Notes: generated by a model not told the origin, from the letters alone. A stretch of DNA of 64,000 nt from Cristatella mucedo (GCA_009760855.2 WPIO01000016.1:2844001-2908000); one strand, 5' to 3'; shown: positions 1 through 12,118, counted from the first letter of the stretch. Translations and numbers: made by a program.

Positions 1-389
1 GACTTATGAACGGGGGGGGGGCTCAAGAGAAATGAAAACAGACAGCTGAAGATGAGAAAATATGAGAGAGGTTCAGTAAGAGGCGCCTGTTTTCGCATTG
101 CAGTCTATAAAGGCTCGCGACGCCATGTCTACTATTGGTGGACAAAAGAGGTCGTCCACTTTGGCGGCAGACGACGGCCAATGGCGACGGCACTCGAGAT
201 GGATTATCTCGGGTCGTTGCGCTGTGACCTAATTTGTTTAGAGATGTGGTCTTTTCTGTCTATAGAGATCTAGTGAGTACGCCAGGATGGTCAGATTTCA
301 TTCTCACATAATGCCTGTTGCGTTCATGGAGTTCATGGAGCAATTTTCTGTTCGCAAGAAACCCTAACTGGTATCGTTTCGGAACTAGA

Positions 390-870
390 AGACGTGCGCC
401 AAGAACCAATACCAGATGCTGAATGGAAATGTGAATTGCGAGTAGTCAAATTTTAACGAAGAAGAAGCAGAAGGAAACAGGTGCCCGGAGAACTCTCAAG
501 ATATATTAGTCTCAGGGCTGAGAAGATTTCAAGAATCGTTAAGGGCAGCATAGGCTACATCCGACAAAAAATTACAGCTAGGTTTTCCAGGCTGTAAGAT
601 CTCGACGTCATATTTGGTTTCTTATTGGAAGTTAAGCAGCTTCTGAAGACACATGACCAGACCAAACTCCGGCAGCAGTTTCCCGATCTTGGAGACTTCC
701 GTTGTTCAGACGTTGAAGGAACCAAGCTGCACAACAAAATATCTTACTGTAAACATGTTTCTTGCCACACGTCACGACTCGACAGCAAAGGCACACCTGG
801 AACTCGTATCTTTCATTGTCAGCTGTGAAGACGTGTCTCCTAATGTGAGTTACCGTGCACGTTCTTCTCA
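390..870 (+). repeat. Diverged interspersed block, copy 1 (partner at 5,450-5,905)
   Basis: The stretch aligns by eye with 5,450-5,905 through scattered shared words: the wording around 'aagcagctt.tgaagac.c.tgaccaga', then 'tgttcag.cgtt.a', then 'tctttcatt.tcag'. Open reading is interrupted by stops in both copies, so this is either an old repeat or two decayed copies of a gene. I do not recognise the encoded peptide. Confidence 0.45.
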
Positions 871-874
871 CAAT

Positions 875-917
875 AGCTGTATCAGTTGTATCAGCTGTAT
901 CAGTTGTATCAGCTGCG
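875..917. repeat. Short tandem repeat, about 9 bp unit
   Basis: About four to five tandem units alternating 'agctgtatc' and 'agttgtatc' can be read directly. Confidence 0.8.
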
Positions 918-1059
918 AGCGTTCCTCTAGCTAGCTGAAGGGGATCCTGTCTGATATGGGAGAACCAATGTATAATCTGTATTATATTACTTATCATGAT
1001 CAACATCCTTATCTTTATTATTATCTTTTCATAATTATTTATCTTTTTATTATCTTTAT

Positions 1060-2017
1060 TGCTCTCAACTCGTACATATACGAGCTGGCTGACTCGCCGA
1101 AGATGGGGAGTACGGCTGCGGTGAGCAACATCCTTACATCAAAGGGCGGACGCTACGCCGAGTCAAATGCCCAGCCACCTGCTGTAGGCGGGCTAACATT
1201 AATGGTCGGCTGCTGCTGCGCTAATTACAATAGCAGAAGCAGCAGGCACACACAACATCCCATCCCCTAATGTAAATAGAGATCATAGTCCCCCCCCCAG
1301 CCTGGATGGAGAAGGGGTGGCACTCATGACTGGAAAGTCGTGCAGCCATCGGTTTCCCGGGAACCTATCTACTGCCTGCTCAGACGATGGCCCCAAACCA
1401 CGCGTTGTTGCCCTGTCCTGCAGTACGTCGTCCGGGCTCTATCAGGTGGTTAATTTCGACAATGAAGGATTCCAGCCGGCTTAACCGGGTGCAGGCTACA
1501 CGACAGCCATTCGCAGGAGGCACGTCAGCTTATCCCCTCGTGGTCGGCCGGTCAAAGATGCTGCCCGCCTTTAGGTGAAGCTGGGACACCGCTCTCACTG
1601 CCATGCGCATGTTCCGCATGTCAGCGTGTCCGTGCGAGCCCCGATGGCCGGTCACATGCAAACGTCACCTGCCGAACCGGCCCTCCGAAAATTACTCTGG
1701 CTTTCTCGGGGCTCCACTCCGCCGAGTCGATCTCGCGGCTGTGCTCCTCTGCGCTCTGCACCGAGAATCTCGTGCAATCGGGCGCTCTCTTCGCCGCTAA
1801 GACGCTCTCGCTGCTGCTCTTCCTGGCCGAGACGTCGCTCTCATGGGCGCTGTTCGCCGCCGAGAGGCTTTGGCGGGCCGCTGGTGCCTCTTCGAAGGAC
1901 AGTATCGCCTCGCTGCTGACCGGCATCTCGCGGTGCTCTTCTACGCTCTGCGCCGAGACGCTTGTGCGGGTGCTCTCTTCCACCGAGACACTCTCGTCAC
2001 TGCGCTCAGCGGCCGAG

Positions 2018-2085
<68 letters not shown>

Positions 2086-3150
2086 CGCTCCCTCTCTCTC
2101 TCTCTCTCGCTCTGGCGCTCCCTGTCGCCGAGATGCTCTCCGCCGCTACGTCGCTCTCGCTCCTGCTTTTCGCCTCCGAGACGTCGCTTTCGCGGGCAGC
2201 CTGCGTCCCGTCGCAAGCTACTAGCGTCTCGCTGCTGCAAGCTGTCGCGTACTGCCCGCCTTTCATCTCCGGCTGCTGCGGCTGCGCACTTACTTTGTTC
2301 TGGCCCTCTTCTGCTGTTGCGGCTACTAGGTCGGAAGCGGCCCCATACACGTTTCCTCCACCTGTACTGCAGTTGGATAGCTTCGGAAGCTGAATAAGTT
2401 CCGTTCGTCTGTCCTGATCTTGTGAGCAGTTAACGATGGGATCGAACGTTGATGAAGCTGGCTTATTGCCCAGCTTTCCGTTACGGACTCAGCTCAAGGG
2501 GGCTGCTCCTGCTTCAGCCGAAACCTCTCGGCCTCAAGCTCGGCCTCCTCTCATTCGTCAACCAGGAGATCAGTATTAACTCATTGCGCAGCTTGTGGTA
2601 GTCTTACTTTACGTCGGCCAGCTGGTCACTCCAACCACGTATCGAGTTCCCTCCCAGACAGAATAGCACAACAAGCTTTAACGGCATCGCAGTCTTTAGC
2701 CTTGCTCCAATCTTCTCTAGAGTTAGAAGTCAAGGCATAAAGGGCCCCCACGTTACACACTTCGCACCTCAGTTTTGGGGTCCCTTCTAAGCCATAGAAG
2801 CTCTGATACTATTTCCCGAACAAGTAAACCATACTCTGCTACCAATTTTTGTATAACAGTGGTTCCTGTAGCAACAGCTCTAGTGGAGTCTCGCGAATAC
2901 ACCACATGGACGTAAGCGGTAAACGAAACTCAATCTTTATTACTCTAAACTCCTACATATACAACCTCGCTGACTCACCGTGACTCACCATGGGATATTG
3001 TAGCTGTGGCGAGCAACACCCTTACATAAAAGGCCAGACGCTTTGCCGAGTCAAGTGCCCAACCACCTGCTGCAAGCAGGGCATACATTAGTGACCGGAT
3101 GCTGCTGTGCTAATTACAACATAACAGAAGCAGCAGGCACACACAACATG
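1060..3150 (-). mobile_element. Decayed LTR retrotransposon remnant with gag-like Ser/Glu-rich frame
   Basis: Two related blocks of about 215 bp, 1,060-1,275 and 2,925-3,150, flank an internal region in direct orientation. Each holds an AATAAA on the minus strand and the shared word 'gcagaagcagcaggcacaca' (partial in one copy). Just inside the right block, at about 2,840-2,852, the minus strand reads TGGTAGCAGAG, close to the initiator-Met tRNA primer-binding motif TGGTATCAGAG. The internal minus strand has broken frames rich in Ser, Glu and Ala at about 2,350-1,620, split by a CT microsatellite. No reverse transcriptase is visible. An LTR element with gag only is the best reading; a SINE pair flanking unrelated DNA is the alternative. 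Confidence 0.5.
2020..2110. repeat. (CT)n microsatellite with a short interrupted second tract
   Basis: A pure CT run of about 64 bp is followed by 'ggcgctccc' and a second short CT run. Confidence 0.95.
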
Positions 3151-3860
3151 ATGTCCTCAGAGAACTAAGTATCTTTCTAGGCACTTTAAGTATGCTGCCA
3201 AGGAAGCATGGTAGAATGATTAGTGGTTGCATGCTCAATGACATTAAGCATAACATGGTTAGAAGTGAAATGGACAGGGTCAGCATGCAAATATGGTTAG
3301 TGGCAGTATGCAGCGTCAGCAAGCATTGGCACATAAATGACGAATCACATGGCGCCACTAAGTGCATGTAATGATTACATGCATTTTGTCCTTTTTTAAA
3401 TGTGGTCATGTCAAGAGATCTCGTGACGTCAGTCGTCGGGAGTGAGTTCCACGCTTTGGGAGCATGCAAACTAAAAGCACGGTCTCCAGAGGATTTGTGG
3501 TATATACGACGTATTCCTAAACGATTAGATTCAGAAAAGCAGATGGTACGATGCTTAGCCTGGCATGGGACTAGATTTGATAGGTAGGCTGAAGCCAAAT
3601 AATGAAGGAACCTAAAAGTGAGTGACAGAACCTTTAACTCGATGTGTTGCTTGACCGAGAGCCAGTGTAGGTCAGTAAGGAGTGGTATGCTGTGGCAACT
3701 GCGACGCCCACGATAGACAAGCCTAGATGCATAGTTTTGCACCAGCTGTAAGCCCCTGATTGCACAGCCCGGTAGATCAGCCAGCAATAAGTTACAGAAG
3801 CCAAGACGAGTCTCACAAATGCGCGGATCATTTTAGATAATAATAACAATAATATTATTA
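3140..3860 (-). mobile_element. L2/CR1-like non-LTR retrotransposon, 5'-truncated (family 1, copy A)
   Basis: The minus strand encodes the C-terminal end of a non-LTR reverse transcriptase: the blocks [37 protein letters not shown] and KAWNSLP appear in order, followed by a 3' untranslated tail. Start and stops show it is a dead copy. A (TTA)n tract abuts the 5'-truncated side at 3,835-3,870. Confidence 0.85.
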
Positions 3861-3870
3861 TTATTATTAT

Positions 3871-4044
3871 AATACCTAATCGGAGTGTACCCAAGCAAGG
3901 TTCAATAGCCTATCAAGGCATTAATTTGATACGGCCCGCAACGGGTCACCGGATATTCAAAGCTTGACCTTTGATGTGAGGCCGGATGTCACATTAGCCG
4001 GGGCAGTCGGTTAGTTGGAATTCCTCTGCCGAGATGTGGGATCT
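3871..4044. other. Spacer without recognisable gene
   Basis: No coding or repeat signature stands out between the non-LTR copy and the following tandem repeat. Confidence 0.5.
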
Positions 4045-4568
4045 ATAACTCCATGTTGCTCAGTATCCGCACACCGAAGGATGAATGGCTGATGTTCGAA
4101 GACTATGCGATCACCAACAGAAGACCACGAGGACATATGGTCGGATAAGTTTTTAGTAGGCTCGTTTTAATTAATGTACATTCAGCGTTCCCCTGTATTA
4201 CGTTGTTCGCAGCTTCCCTATCCAAGAGGTGAAGCCCTCCGCGATGTGATATGTGCCTCATTAGTAAGTCTTCGTTACCAAGCCACTGTCGTACCAATGT
4301 TTTCGTATAACTCCAGGTCGCTCAGTATCCACATACCAAAGGATGAATGGCTGATGTTCGCCGACAGTTCGGCCCCCCACAGAAGACCACGAGGACACAC
4401 TGCCGGGTAAGTTAAGTGCGCTCGTTTTTATTAATGAACGTTCCGCGTTCCCTTGTATTAAGTTGTTCGCTGCTTCTCTGTCCATGAGGTGAAACCCTCG
4501 CTGATCTGATAAGTGCCGCACTAGTAAGTCTCCGTTGCGAGGCTACTGTCTTACCAATGTTTTCGTAG
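4045..4568. repeat. Two tandem copies of a ~262-bp unit
   Basis: The phrase beginning 'gctcagtatcc' starts at 4,058 and again at 4,320. Later landmarks ('agaagaccacgaggaca', 'ttgtattaagttgttcgc' and variants, 'accaatgttttcgta') recur at the same offset of about 262 bp. The units differ by roughly 15-20 percent. Confidence 0.85.
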
Positions 4569-4649
4569 TTCGTATTGGTGGGTTTGCTGCCACATCTGAA
4601 CGATTGCTCCTGTCAGAGAATGTCCTTCAGCTTTGGGAAGGCGGCTGGC

Positions 4650-5140
4650 TCTGTTGAATCTTGTGACAGTCTGTTTTCCAGTTGCCATCCCATCGGCTCG
4701 CCCCATCCTGCCTGCCACGGGCGGCTGCGTGCGCAAAAGGGTGAGCCCAGCCTGCAAAGCAGTGTCAAGGGTGAGCAGGAGTGTTGTGGCTGAGCACCAA
4801 CACACTGACTATTTGACAACGCAATCTAGGCTTACTTAACTGGCTGTGATACGACGGCACAGCGGTCATGACTGGCCAATTTTCAGTTGTCTAAATGAGA
4901 ATACTGTCCAGAAATGAGAAGACAATTTGTGTAAACTGTGGTATCCACAGCTTGAACATGGCCGGAGTTCATGGTGCAAGTCAAGATTTTCTTATCATTA
5001 ACTTTTTTCTTCCATAAAGAGCACCTAATCATTCTTTTAAAGATCAACCATGAGGTGCGAAGGACCGAAGAAGGTCTTAGCTATTGCTGTCAAAGTGACT
5101 CTGAAGCAAGGTGGAGTGCAAGAGTGTAGGCCGTGAAAGC
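4650..5140 (+). repeat. Dispersed repeat R, copy 1
   Basis: This segment matches 47,300-47,790 and 58,840-59,345 over about 480 bp, including 'gaatactg.ccagaaatgag', 'ccacagc.tgaac.tgg' and 'gcacct..c.attctttt'. No coding frame or tRNA promoter is obvious. A non-autonomous transposon is the likely nature. Confidence 0.7.
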
Positions 5141-5449
5141 TATCAATGGTGGACTGGCACAGTATTGGAGGTCTTTGAGGCAACTTTCTGAGGACACAAG
5201 TGGATCACTTGAAACAAGAAGAGAAGTTGTCAGTCTCCTACATTGTATTTTGAACTTTAACTTTTTGGCTTTGTGCCATTTCGGTACGGCCTCTTAAGGA
5301 AGACTGACCGCATTCAGGAAAGACTGCAGTATCCAAAGATGATCGTCAAAGACGCGTCTTTGTAACCTCTACTCTCTTGAGATTAAAGGGTCAACTTTGA
5401 GACTTTGACTTTGAGAAGCCGTCGGCAAGGAATCAATACTAGTTACCAA

Positions 5450-5905
5450 AAGGAGATGTTAATTGCGGGGAGCTGCAGTTGAACGAGGAATGTACCGAAT
5501 GACACGGATGCATGGAGAACTGTGTCACGATGTTAGTCTTGCGGCAGATGAAGATATATGGAGAATCATAAAGGACAGCGTTGGCTATCTCTGAAAAGGA
5601 ATTGCAACTGGGTTTACCCTGCTCACAGATGTTATTGCCAAACTAGGTTTTTTGTTGGAAGGTAAGCAGCTTTTGAAGACTCGTGACCAGATAGATCAAA
5701 ATCCGACAGCAATGTGTGGACTTTGCAGGCTTCTGTTGTTCAGGCGTTAATAGAACAGAGCTGTACAACGAAACATGTGACTGTAACATTCTTTTCGGCT
5801 CACGTCACAACTCGGCATCAAAGACCCCACTGGAAATCATGTCTTTCATTTTCAGTTATGGAGATGTATTTCCTAATTTAAGAGCTGCCTTACGAGTTCA
5901 TCTCA
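5450..5905 (+). repeat. Diverged interspersed block, copy 2 (partner at 390-870)
   Basis: Shares order and wording with 390-870. A partial frame from about 5,510 reads through 'DEDIWRIIKDSVGYL' before a stop and resumes as 'KLGFLLEGKQLLKTRDQ'. The peptide is not one I recognise. Confidence 0.45.
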
Positions 5906-6380
5906 CCTTAGCTGTATCGGTTGCTAGTTACGCTTGTTCATTTACAAAGTTGAATATAATTCTGTCTTATGTGAGCGCTGCAATGTAGCATGATCAACTC
6001 TCTGCTTGGGCCTTGTTAAGTACAGAGAAAAAACACTGGAAAATATTGACTTTCAAACTGCAATAGACTAGTTTACCACGTTCAAGGCCGGAACATCATT
6101 TAAGCTAAAGCTGCGATAGCTACCTTGTACATTTACTACAGTTAACAAAACTTATTCGACTCGATGTGCCTGCTAGAGTTTTTTTTGCATTTCTTCTTTT
6201 ATGGAGCTATTTTGCAACAACTTCTAACAAGGGCGAGGGGTGCGCCATATCCAGCTTTGCAGCCCAGGTGCCGAAAGGTCTCACTGCGAAACTCTGCGCC
6301 CAGCGTCTCTCTCGTTGCATGTCCTGTTCCAAAGTGATTTTGAACTAGACGAACACTTCAACAACTCCACAGTCGAGTCC
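5906..6380. other. No recognisable feature
   Basis: AT-leaning DNA with only short frames; nothing supports a gene. Confidence 0.5.
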
Positions 6381-7020
6381 AGCTACTTTCAGGTGCAACT
6401 CTATGCTAAAAATTAGGCATGCTTAGATGGGGATGCTACACCCGAATCTGCTCATGCATTTGCAACATCCCGCCTAGACTTCTGTAACTCATTGCTTGCT
6501 GGTCTGCCGGCCTGTGCAATCAGGCGCTTACAGTTAGGTGCGGAACTCTGCCGCTAGCTTGTCTGCAGTTAACGTTGTAGTAGTCAAATCGCAACCACTT
6601 CTAGGCGGACTAGACTGGCTCCCAGTAAAGCAGGGCATTAACTCGAGGGATCGAAGGTCTGTCACTCATTTTTATGTCCCTTCATGCACTGGTTTGGCAC
6701 AGTGGATAAGGTTCTTGCCCCAACCAAGGTCTGGCCGAGGTCGAGGGCTCGAGCCCCGTGGCACATGTGCAGCGCCTGAATAGAGATTAAGCTCTCTCTC
6801 TCTATACATATTCTCTGGCTCCAAACTCACTACCTGAATAATTCTCTCATAAGGCAAGGCATCGTACCAATCACTTTTGCTGAATAAAACAGTTTCTTTC
6901 ATCTCGTACAAACTTTGAATCTTTTTGGGACCATGCCTGCAGTTTGTTTGGTCCCACAGCTTAAAACTCATTCCCGAATGAGGTAACGGCATCCCCTGAC
7001 TTGACGACATTTAAAATAAG
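6380..7020 (+). mobile_element. Non-LTR retrotransposon fragment (family 1, copy B), split by a SINE
   Basis: The plus strand shows remnants of the family-1 reverse-transcriptase C-terminus: an '[25 protein letters not shown]' type stretch at about 6,460-6,540, then LDWLPVKQ near 6,615. The frame is interrupted by the SINE at 6,690-6,800 and resumes at about 6,820, ending near a 'cctgacttgacgacatttaaa' stretch. Several stops and frameshifts show decay. Confidence 0.75.
6690..6800 (+). mobile_element. tRNA-like SINE, type A
   Basis: 'tggcacagtggataaggttct' resembles a pol III A box and 'ggtcgagggctcgagcccc' a B box; the body ends 'gcgcctgaatagagatta'. The same body recurs at 37,757-37,890 and 43,330-43,465. 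Confidence 0.7.
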
Positions 7021-7187
7021 CTAAAAACGCCACTGTATATCGCAACATTTAGTAAGTCATTGTGATTTGTTTTTTGTGCTTAGCTGACACCGCGTGCTTT
7101 TATTAATCATATTTGCACGTCGTCTGTGGTGCACGTAACCTCCAACCATGGTATGTTTATTAAATAAACATAAGTAATACTAGCTAA

Positions 7188-7320
7188 TTTAACAGTCTCT
7201 TTTTAGAGCAATAGAAGAGTCTTGATGGCTATCACCACCGCTTGCAGTGGCAATAAATGATTGCCCACCGCAGGATTCCTACCGTGAAAAGCAACCGTCT
7301 TATCTAGTGTGCCATCACAG
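7188..7320 (-). mobile_element. tRNA-like SINE, type B (copy 1)
   Basis: Matches the better-preserved copies at 26,012-26,178 and 60,703-60,866: 'ggctatcaccaccgcttgca', 'gtggcaataaa', 'gtgccatcaca'. It is oriented with the tRNA-like head at the right end (minus strand). Confidence 0.7.
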
Positions 7321-7329
7321 CTCACCGCT

Positions 7330-7957
7330 TGACATCGCGCAAGTTGTCATTAATGTGCTTCCATTGCAGCATACGCTAAGTAAAAGTATCCTAGGGCACT
7401 TTGCAAATGCAATGGTAATAACAATACTTTTAATGTTACCATTATTATAAAAAACACTTAAGCAGTGTGGATTTAAAATTACCTTATCTAAAAATGCAAG
7501 CGATAGCTTGGGAGTTGCACGTAGCAGCCATCGACCCACATTTTTACGTGAGTCCAACTTAACGTACATTCAAGTTTACTATGACGGAAAAATATTCAAA
7601 ACACTGAGAGAGGCTCTAGCGAGTTAAAGCCGGTGCAGTACCGAGCCGGTGCGCCCTTCCACTCGCTAAGCGCAAGCAAAGCGCCGATACCGCATCGACC
7701 ACTGAATACTTCCAATTTCACAGACAGCCGGGACCCTCACCCCAGTCTCTACGTGACTGCTAGCCTGACGGCGTATTTGCTTACGCTATTCACGGTCCAC
7801 TCTGTTTTTTTTCGCATCTCCCTCACTTGTATTTCTTTGGCTGAGTCGCCGAATTCTCCAGACACCGAGCGGAATAATAAATAGCTATTTAAGAATGTAT
7901 ATAGTGCTTCCGTAGAGAGAGAAAGAGAGTCGGAGATACACAGAAAGAGACACACAC

Positions 7958-7994
<37 letters not shown>

Positions 7995-8460
7995 AACAGA
8001 AACTTCTGTTTGCTCGTCGTAGGATTATTTTGCTCGACAATCTTACTCTCGAAATTTTTACAGCATATCAAAGAAAGAACGGCCTAACTATTTTGGAATG
8101 CCTTGCCAGTCAATCGTTTTAGTTCTCGGCTCCTCCCACTCGAGCTCTGTCCGACGAGTCTCGGACGTCTCATTCGAATTAGTGGACCCTCAGTATTGCT
8201 TGTCAGGGCGAGAAACTCCTCAAAGTCCGTGAAGAGACGCGCTTTATGCGACGACCTGTTTCGGTACGTATTTGCTCGCCCGGCGTCGGAGCAGCTGCTG
8301 ACCGGCTGCCCGACCGGATGCGGCGGCTCCACCTACCACAACATTAGGCTGGGGCGAGTCATCGGCCATCTTCGTGTGCCGGATAATTCACTGTCCGCCG
8401 ATTCTCTTAGAAAATCACTTTAAATTTATATGAATATTTTTAGCCTTTTAAGACTGCTCA
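7330..8460. other. Upstream flank of the Polycomb-like gene
   Basis: Contains a (GA)n microsatellite at 7,961-7,992 and no convincing gene. An open frame at 8,103-8,423 shows no recognisable domain and is probably chance. Confidence 0.5.
7961..7992. repeat. (GA)n microsatellite
   Basis: Uninterrupted GA dinucleotides read directly, with GA-rich flanks to the left. Confidence 0.9.
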
Positions 8461-8808
8461 CTAGTACTCGCATCAGCCTAAGCGCCGAAATTAACTCTCG
8501 CGGCAGCCGGAAATGACCCTTCACTGACCTGCCGCCGCGCCCGCGTGGTGTCAGTTGGGTCGTGCTGCGTTGTACCGTAGGTTGTGAACGACGGCCGTCC
8601 AAGCTGGGTAAGCAGCGTGATTTGCACAGCTCAAGGCCTTCGCGGTTGCTTCTAGAGTGCACGTGCCGCGGCTTCCACCGCGGCCCCGCCTTCGCGGCGG
8701 CCGGTACCGCGAGGCGTCCCGCCGTTTCGCGCGCGCCCGCCGCCCGGCGGCCTGGGCCCCGATTCCGACACGCCGTCCACGCTCGGTATTGCAGCGCCTC
8801 CGAAAGCA
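8461..8808 (+). promoter_or_regulatory. CpG-rich 5' region of the Polycomb-like gene
   Basis: GC and CpG density rise sharply here and remain high into intron 1, unlike the surrounding DNA. An in-frame TAG at 8,653-8,655 with no ATG until 8,809 marks this as 5' untranslated sequence. No TATA box stands out. The exact transcription start is not visible. Confidence 0.55.
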
Positions 8809-8886
8809 ATGAGGCAGCTGGAGAAGATGGGCGAAGTGCTGGTCCATTGGAGGGACGGTCTCTATTATCTCGGCTCTATAACGAAA
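8809..8886 (+). CDS. Pcl: Pcl exon 1: start and first half of Tudor
   Basis: Encodes residues 1-26 ending [10 protein letters not shown]; the Trp14 and Tyr20 cage positions lie here. The donor is aaa|gtgagt, phase 0. A second Met at residue 7 is also possible as a start. Confidence 0.92.
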
Positions 8887-11800
8887 GTGAGTCGACGCGC
8901 AGGCAGGCCCGGGGCCGCCGCACGCGGTTCCGGTGGCCGCGCACGCGCCATGCCCTCAGCATCCGATGCCTGCCGGCCGGCCTACTTATGCTGCACCGCT
9001 ATCTTCGCGACGAACTGGATATTGCCGTGCAACTTGCCGCTCGCGCGATAGTTTAGCGGGTTCGGTCGCCCCTAGGGGTTTTGTCTTGGATCGCCGCGTG
9101 CCCGCCGCCGCCGACCGGGCATTTTGGTCGGCCGCGGTCGTTCATTGTTTGCGTTGCCCCCCCCCCACTGTGCGTCGCTGCCGGCTCTGGGGACGGAGGT
9201 GTGCATTTCCGCCTGCTTATTTTGCGCGCTGCAATGGCGAGGCTCCTCGAGTCTCGCCTCGGCGAGTGACACATTTTGCATACGCAGTGCAGTCGTATGG
9301 GCTCGCCTTACGATCGGGTGCTCGCTTTCTTGTCCGGTGGCAGCTCCAGCCGCCGGTGCTTCTCTAGGCGTCTGTCCGCGGGAACTGCTGAGAGCAACCA
9401 AACGAGGAACGTTTTTTTATGGCCTGAAGCTCGAGGCGGTGCCACCTTGGCGGGCGTGTGAGTGCTAGTGACTCACACGAGCTGACAGTCTGTGTCGAGG
9501 GGGGGGGAGAGGGGGAGCTCGGCTAATGATTAACACCTGTTGCTTTTGCGTTTCCGAGCCGTATTGCTGCTATTATCCCCTGCGGTGGCAGTGGTCGCAG
9601 GCGATCCTGCACACGTGTACGGCAATTCATATCGAGCCGAAGCCGTTGTGGCCTGTTCACACGGTGTGTGCAGAAGTCCAGTTTGGAAAATGTGGTCGCA
9701 AGAACGACCCCATCGTCCGGCAGATTGATCTCCGAAGTCATGTTGGGACGTAATCTTCCGGGTTGCTCTTGCATGTATCTTGGTTGGTTGGTGCACTTTT
9801 TGGCAGTGGTCTAGATACATCTGCTACCGATCTAGCGATGAATGTGGCCGGTGCTTAAGGCTCGAGATACTGAACCGTGCTAAGATTTCAGTTGTCTTAG
9901 TGAGTGCCATCCACCCATACATATTATTTCCACTAATGCCGTGCCTGCATTAATATCTCAGCTTGAATTATTATGCATGGAACCACCTTATCAGAACTTG
10001 TTTTTTCAGCCTTAAACCACCTGTTCACATTGAATTCTATTTTGCCTATTTGTGTAGTTACTTGCTTAAAAACAACCTCCTACCTACCTATCATTTTAGC
10101 AGTTACATTCCTAGTTTACAGTCTTTAGTGTCACTTACTCAGGATCACAGCTTGTGGGAATTCGCAAGCAAGCCTAGTGCTTTTCGCCTAGTTCTTTTCG
10201 CCTAGTTCATGTGGTCAGATACAATTCTTTTTTCGGTTATCGATTTGGACCGGCAGCACTTACCATGTTTGGCATTGCATTGTCAGTTATGTGGCAGCAT
10301 AGCACTGTCGGCTTTTTTTGGCATTTATCATGCCTTAAAAGACCCATAAATTTGAAATTGTATCCTATAGATTGATCAGCAGCAAGAAATATGTTCTGTG
10401 ATATTTGAGGACAGCTCTGTCGATACTGTGAAGATGAAGGATGTGTATCCTTATGGTAAGTATGTTGCAGCTGTACAACATGTGTAGGTGAGAAGAAACA
10501 GGATACCTTATTTTTTGACATTGTCGCTTCGAAGACGTGAGTGCGCAGATTTATAGAAGATTGTAGTGAGACATTTAAAAGCCTTATTGTTCAAATTTAA
10601 CTCTGCCAGCATATCTCCTGTAGTTATATCATTCCATGTGGGTGAGCCGTTTCAGATGGATTACTATCTATCGAAATGGCCTATAAGAGATTTAGTTCTC
10701 TTAGGGTTCTGTACACGTGTCCTATTATTTTTACTGTGATTTATATGTTCATACGTTCCAAATCGTGAGTCCCTAGTCCTGTCACAGGCAATCCTCTATT
10801 GCCTGCTGCTATCGACTCCTAACATGCCTTTGCAAAGGCTGCCATTTGTTCGGTCTACTTGACTGGGATCAACCCCCAATGGGGCTTGCATCACTAGCTC
10901 TGGATTGGCTGGACGTAGCTTATTTAGATAGAAACCCCAATTACTACGATTGGTCAAGTTTGCTTCTGCTTTTGCACTCAAGTGAAAGTTCGGTCTTGCT
11001 GTGAACTAAAATGGATGCATCCATCATATATGTATGTATGCCTTACTCAAGAGACACGAAAGCCAATCTTCCAATGAAAAAGTGTGATAGCTAATGTTTT
11101 GGTAAGTTTAAGAGTGGTTAATGAGGTATTTAGCATGTATTTTGCCAAGCCTGACCTAACTATGCAGGATACGTCAAAGCACTAGCACACCTCTGCTAGA
11201 GTATAGCTTACGTTACCCATGGATACATAAAACAACATTGCCATTAAACGCTTGATGGAGGGCAGGTATCGTAGAACTAATCTGTATGATTGATTGTGTT
11301 TGTCAGTGTAAGAGGTGTTAGTCGATTAGGTTAAAGGTTTGCCGATCATTTTTGTGACTGCTCAAACACTGAAGACCCAAGGCTTCTCTTTTGTTGTAGC
11401 CCCAGAAGATAACGAGATCACATGTGACGTTTGCGGTAAAGAAGGATCAGAGGCACCTAATGAGATTGTTCTCTGCGATAACTGCCATTATGGTATTGTG
11501 CCACTTGTGCTGTTATGTTATACCTGTTTTATTGTTTGGAATCGATGGGGATGACATACTTTTAGTCTACAGACACGTGTTATACTCTTGTGCTTTTCTT
11601 TTTTTTTTTACTCGACCAAGCATAACAACCGCAAATCTTGCCATGTTTAGTCAACTTGAGGCCCTCGATGTGCTTTTACAAGATAACTCCTGTCTCAGGT
11701 AAATCCATGGCAGCCGGTATATTTCGCCATCATGAGAGTTAGTAGTTATTCAGAAATATGTGCAATCAAGAAATCAACCTGTCATGGCTTTGAGGCAACT

Positions 11801-12086
11801 TTAGGCTGGTGGTGACTTGCCGTTTCTACGATGCTCTATAAGTGGTATACTTTTCAGTGTCACATTGTCTGTATAATATGCTGAATGTGCCGGTGATTCT
11901 TTTTATAAAAAAGCACGGGAGCTTGCCAAGGCGCTTATTGTGCAATGATCAACATTTGAAGTGTTGCGATTTTCGGGGTGCTCAGCCATGCTGCCGAGGC
12001 GGGCCTGGTCACGTACTCGGTTTTGTTAAGTTATCGATCTTCCCTTTCTGCTGATGTACTAGAGCTTGCCATCTACTCTGTCCTTT

Positions 12087-12118
<32 letters not shown>

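Noticed and set aside
8103-8423. Divergent or upstream gene at the Pcl promoter
   Set aside because: Single 106-codon frame, no motif, no splice evidence.
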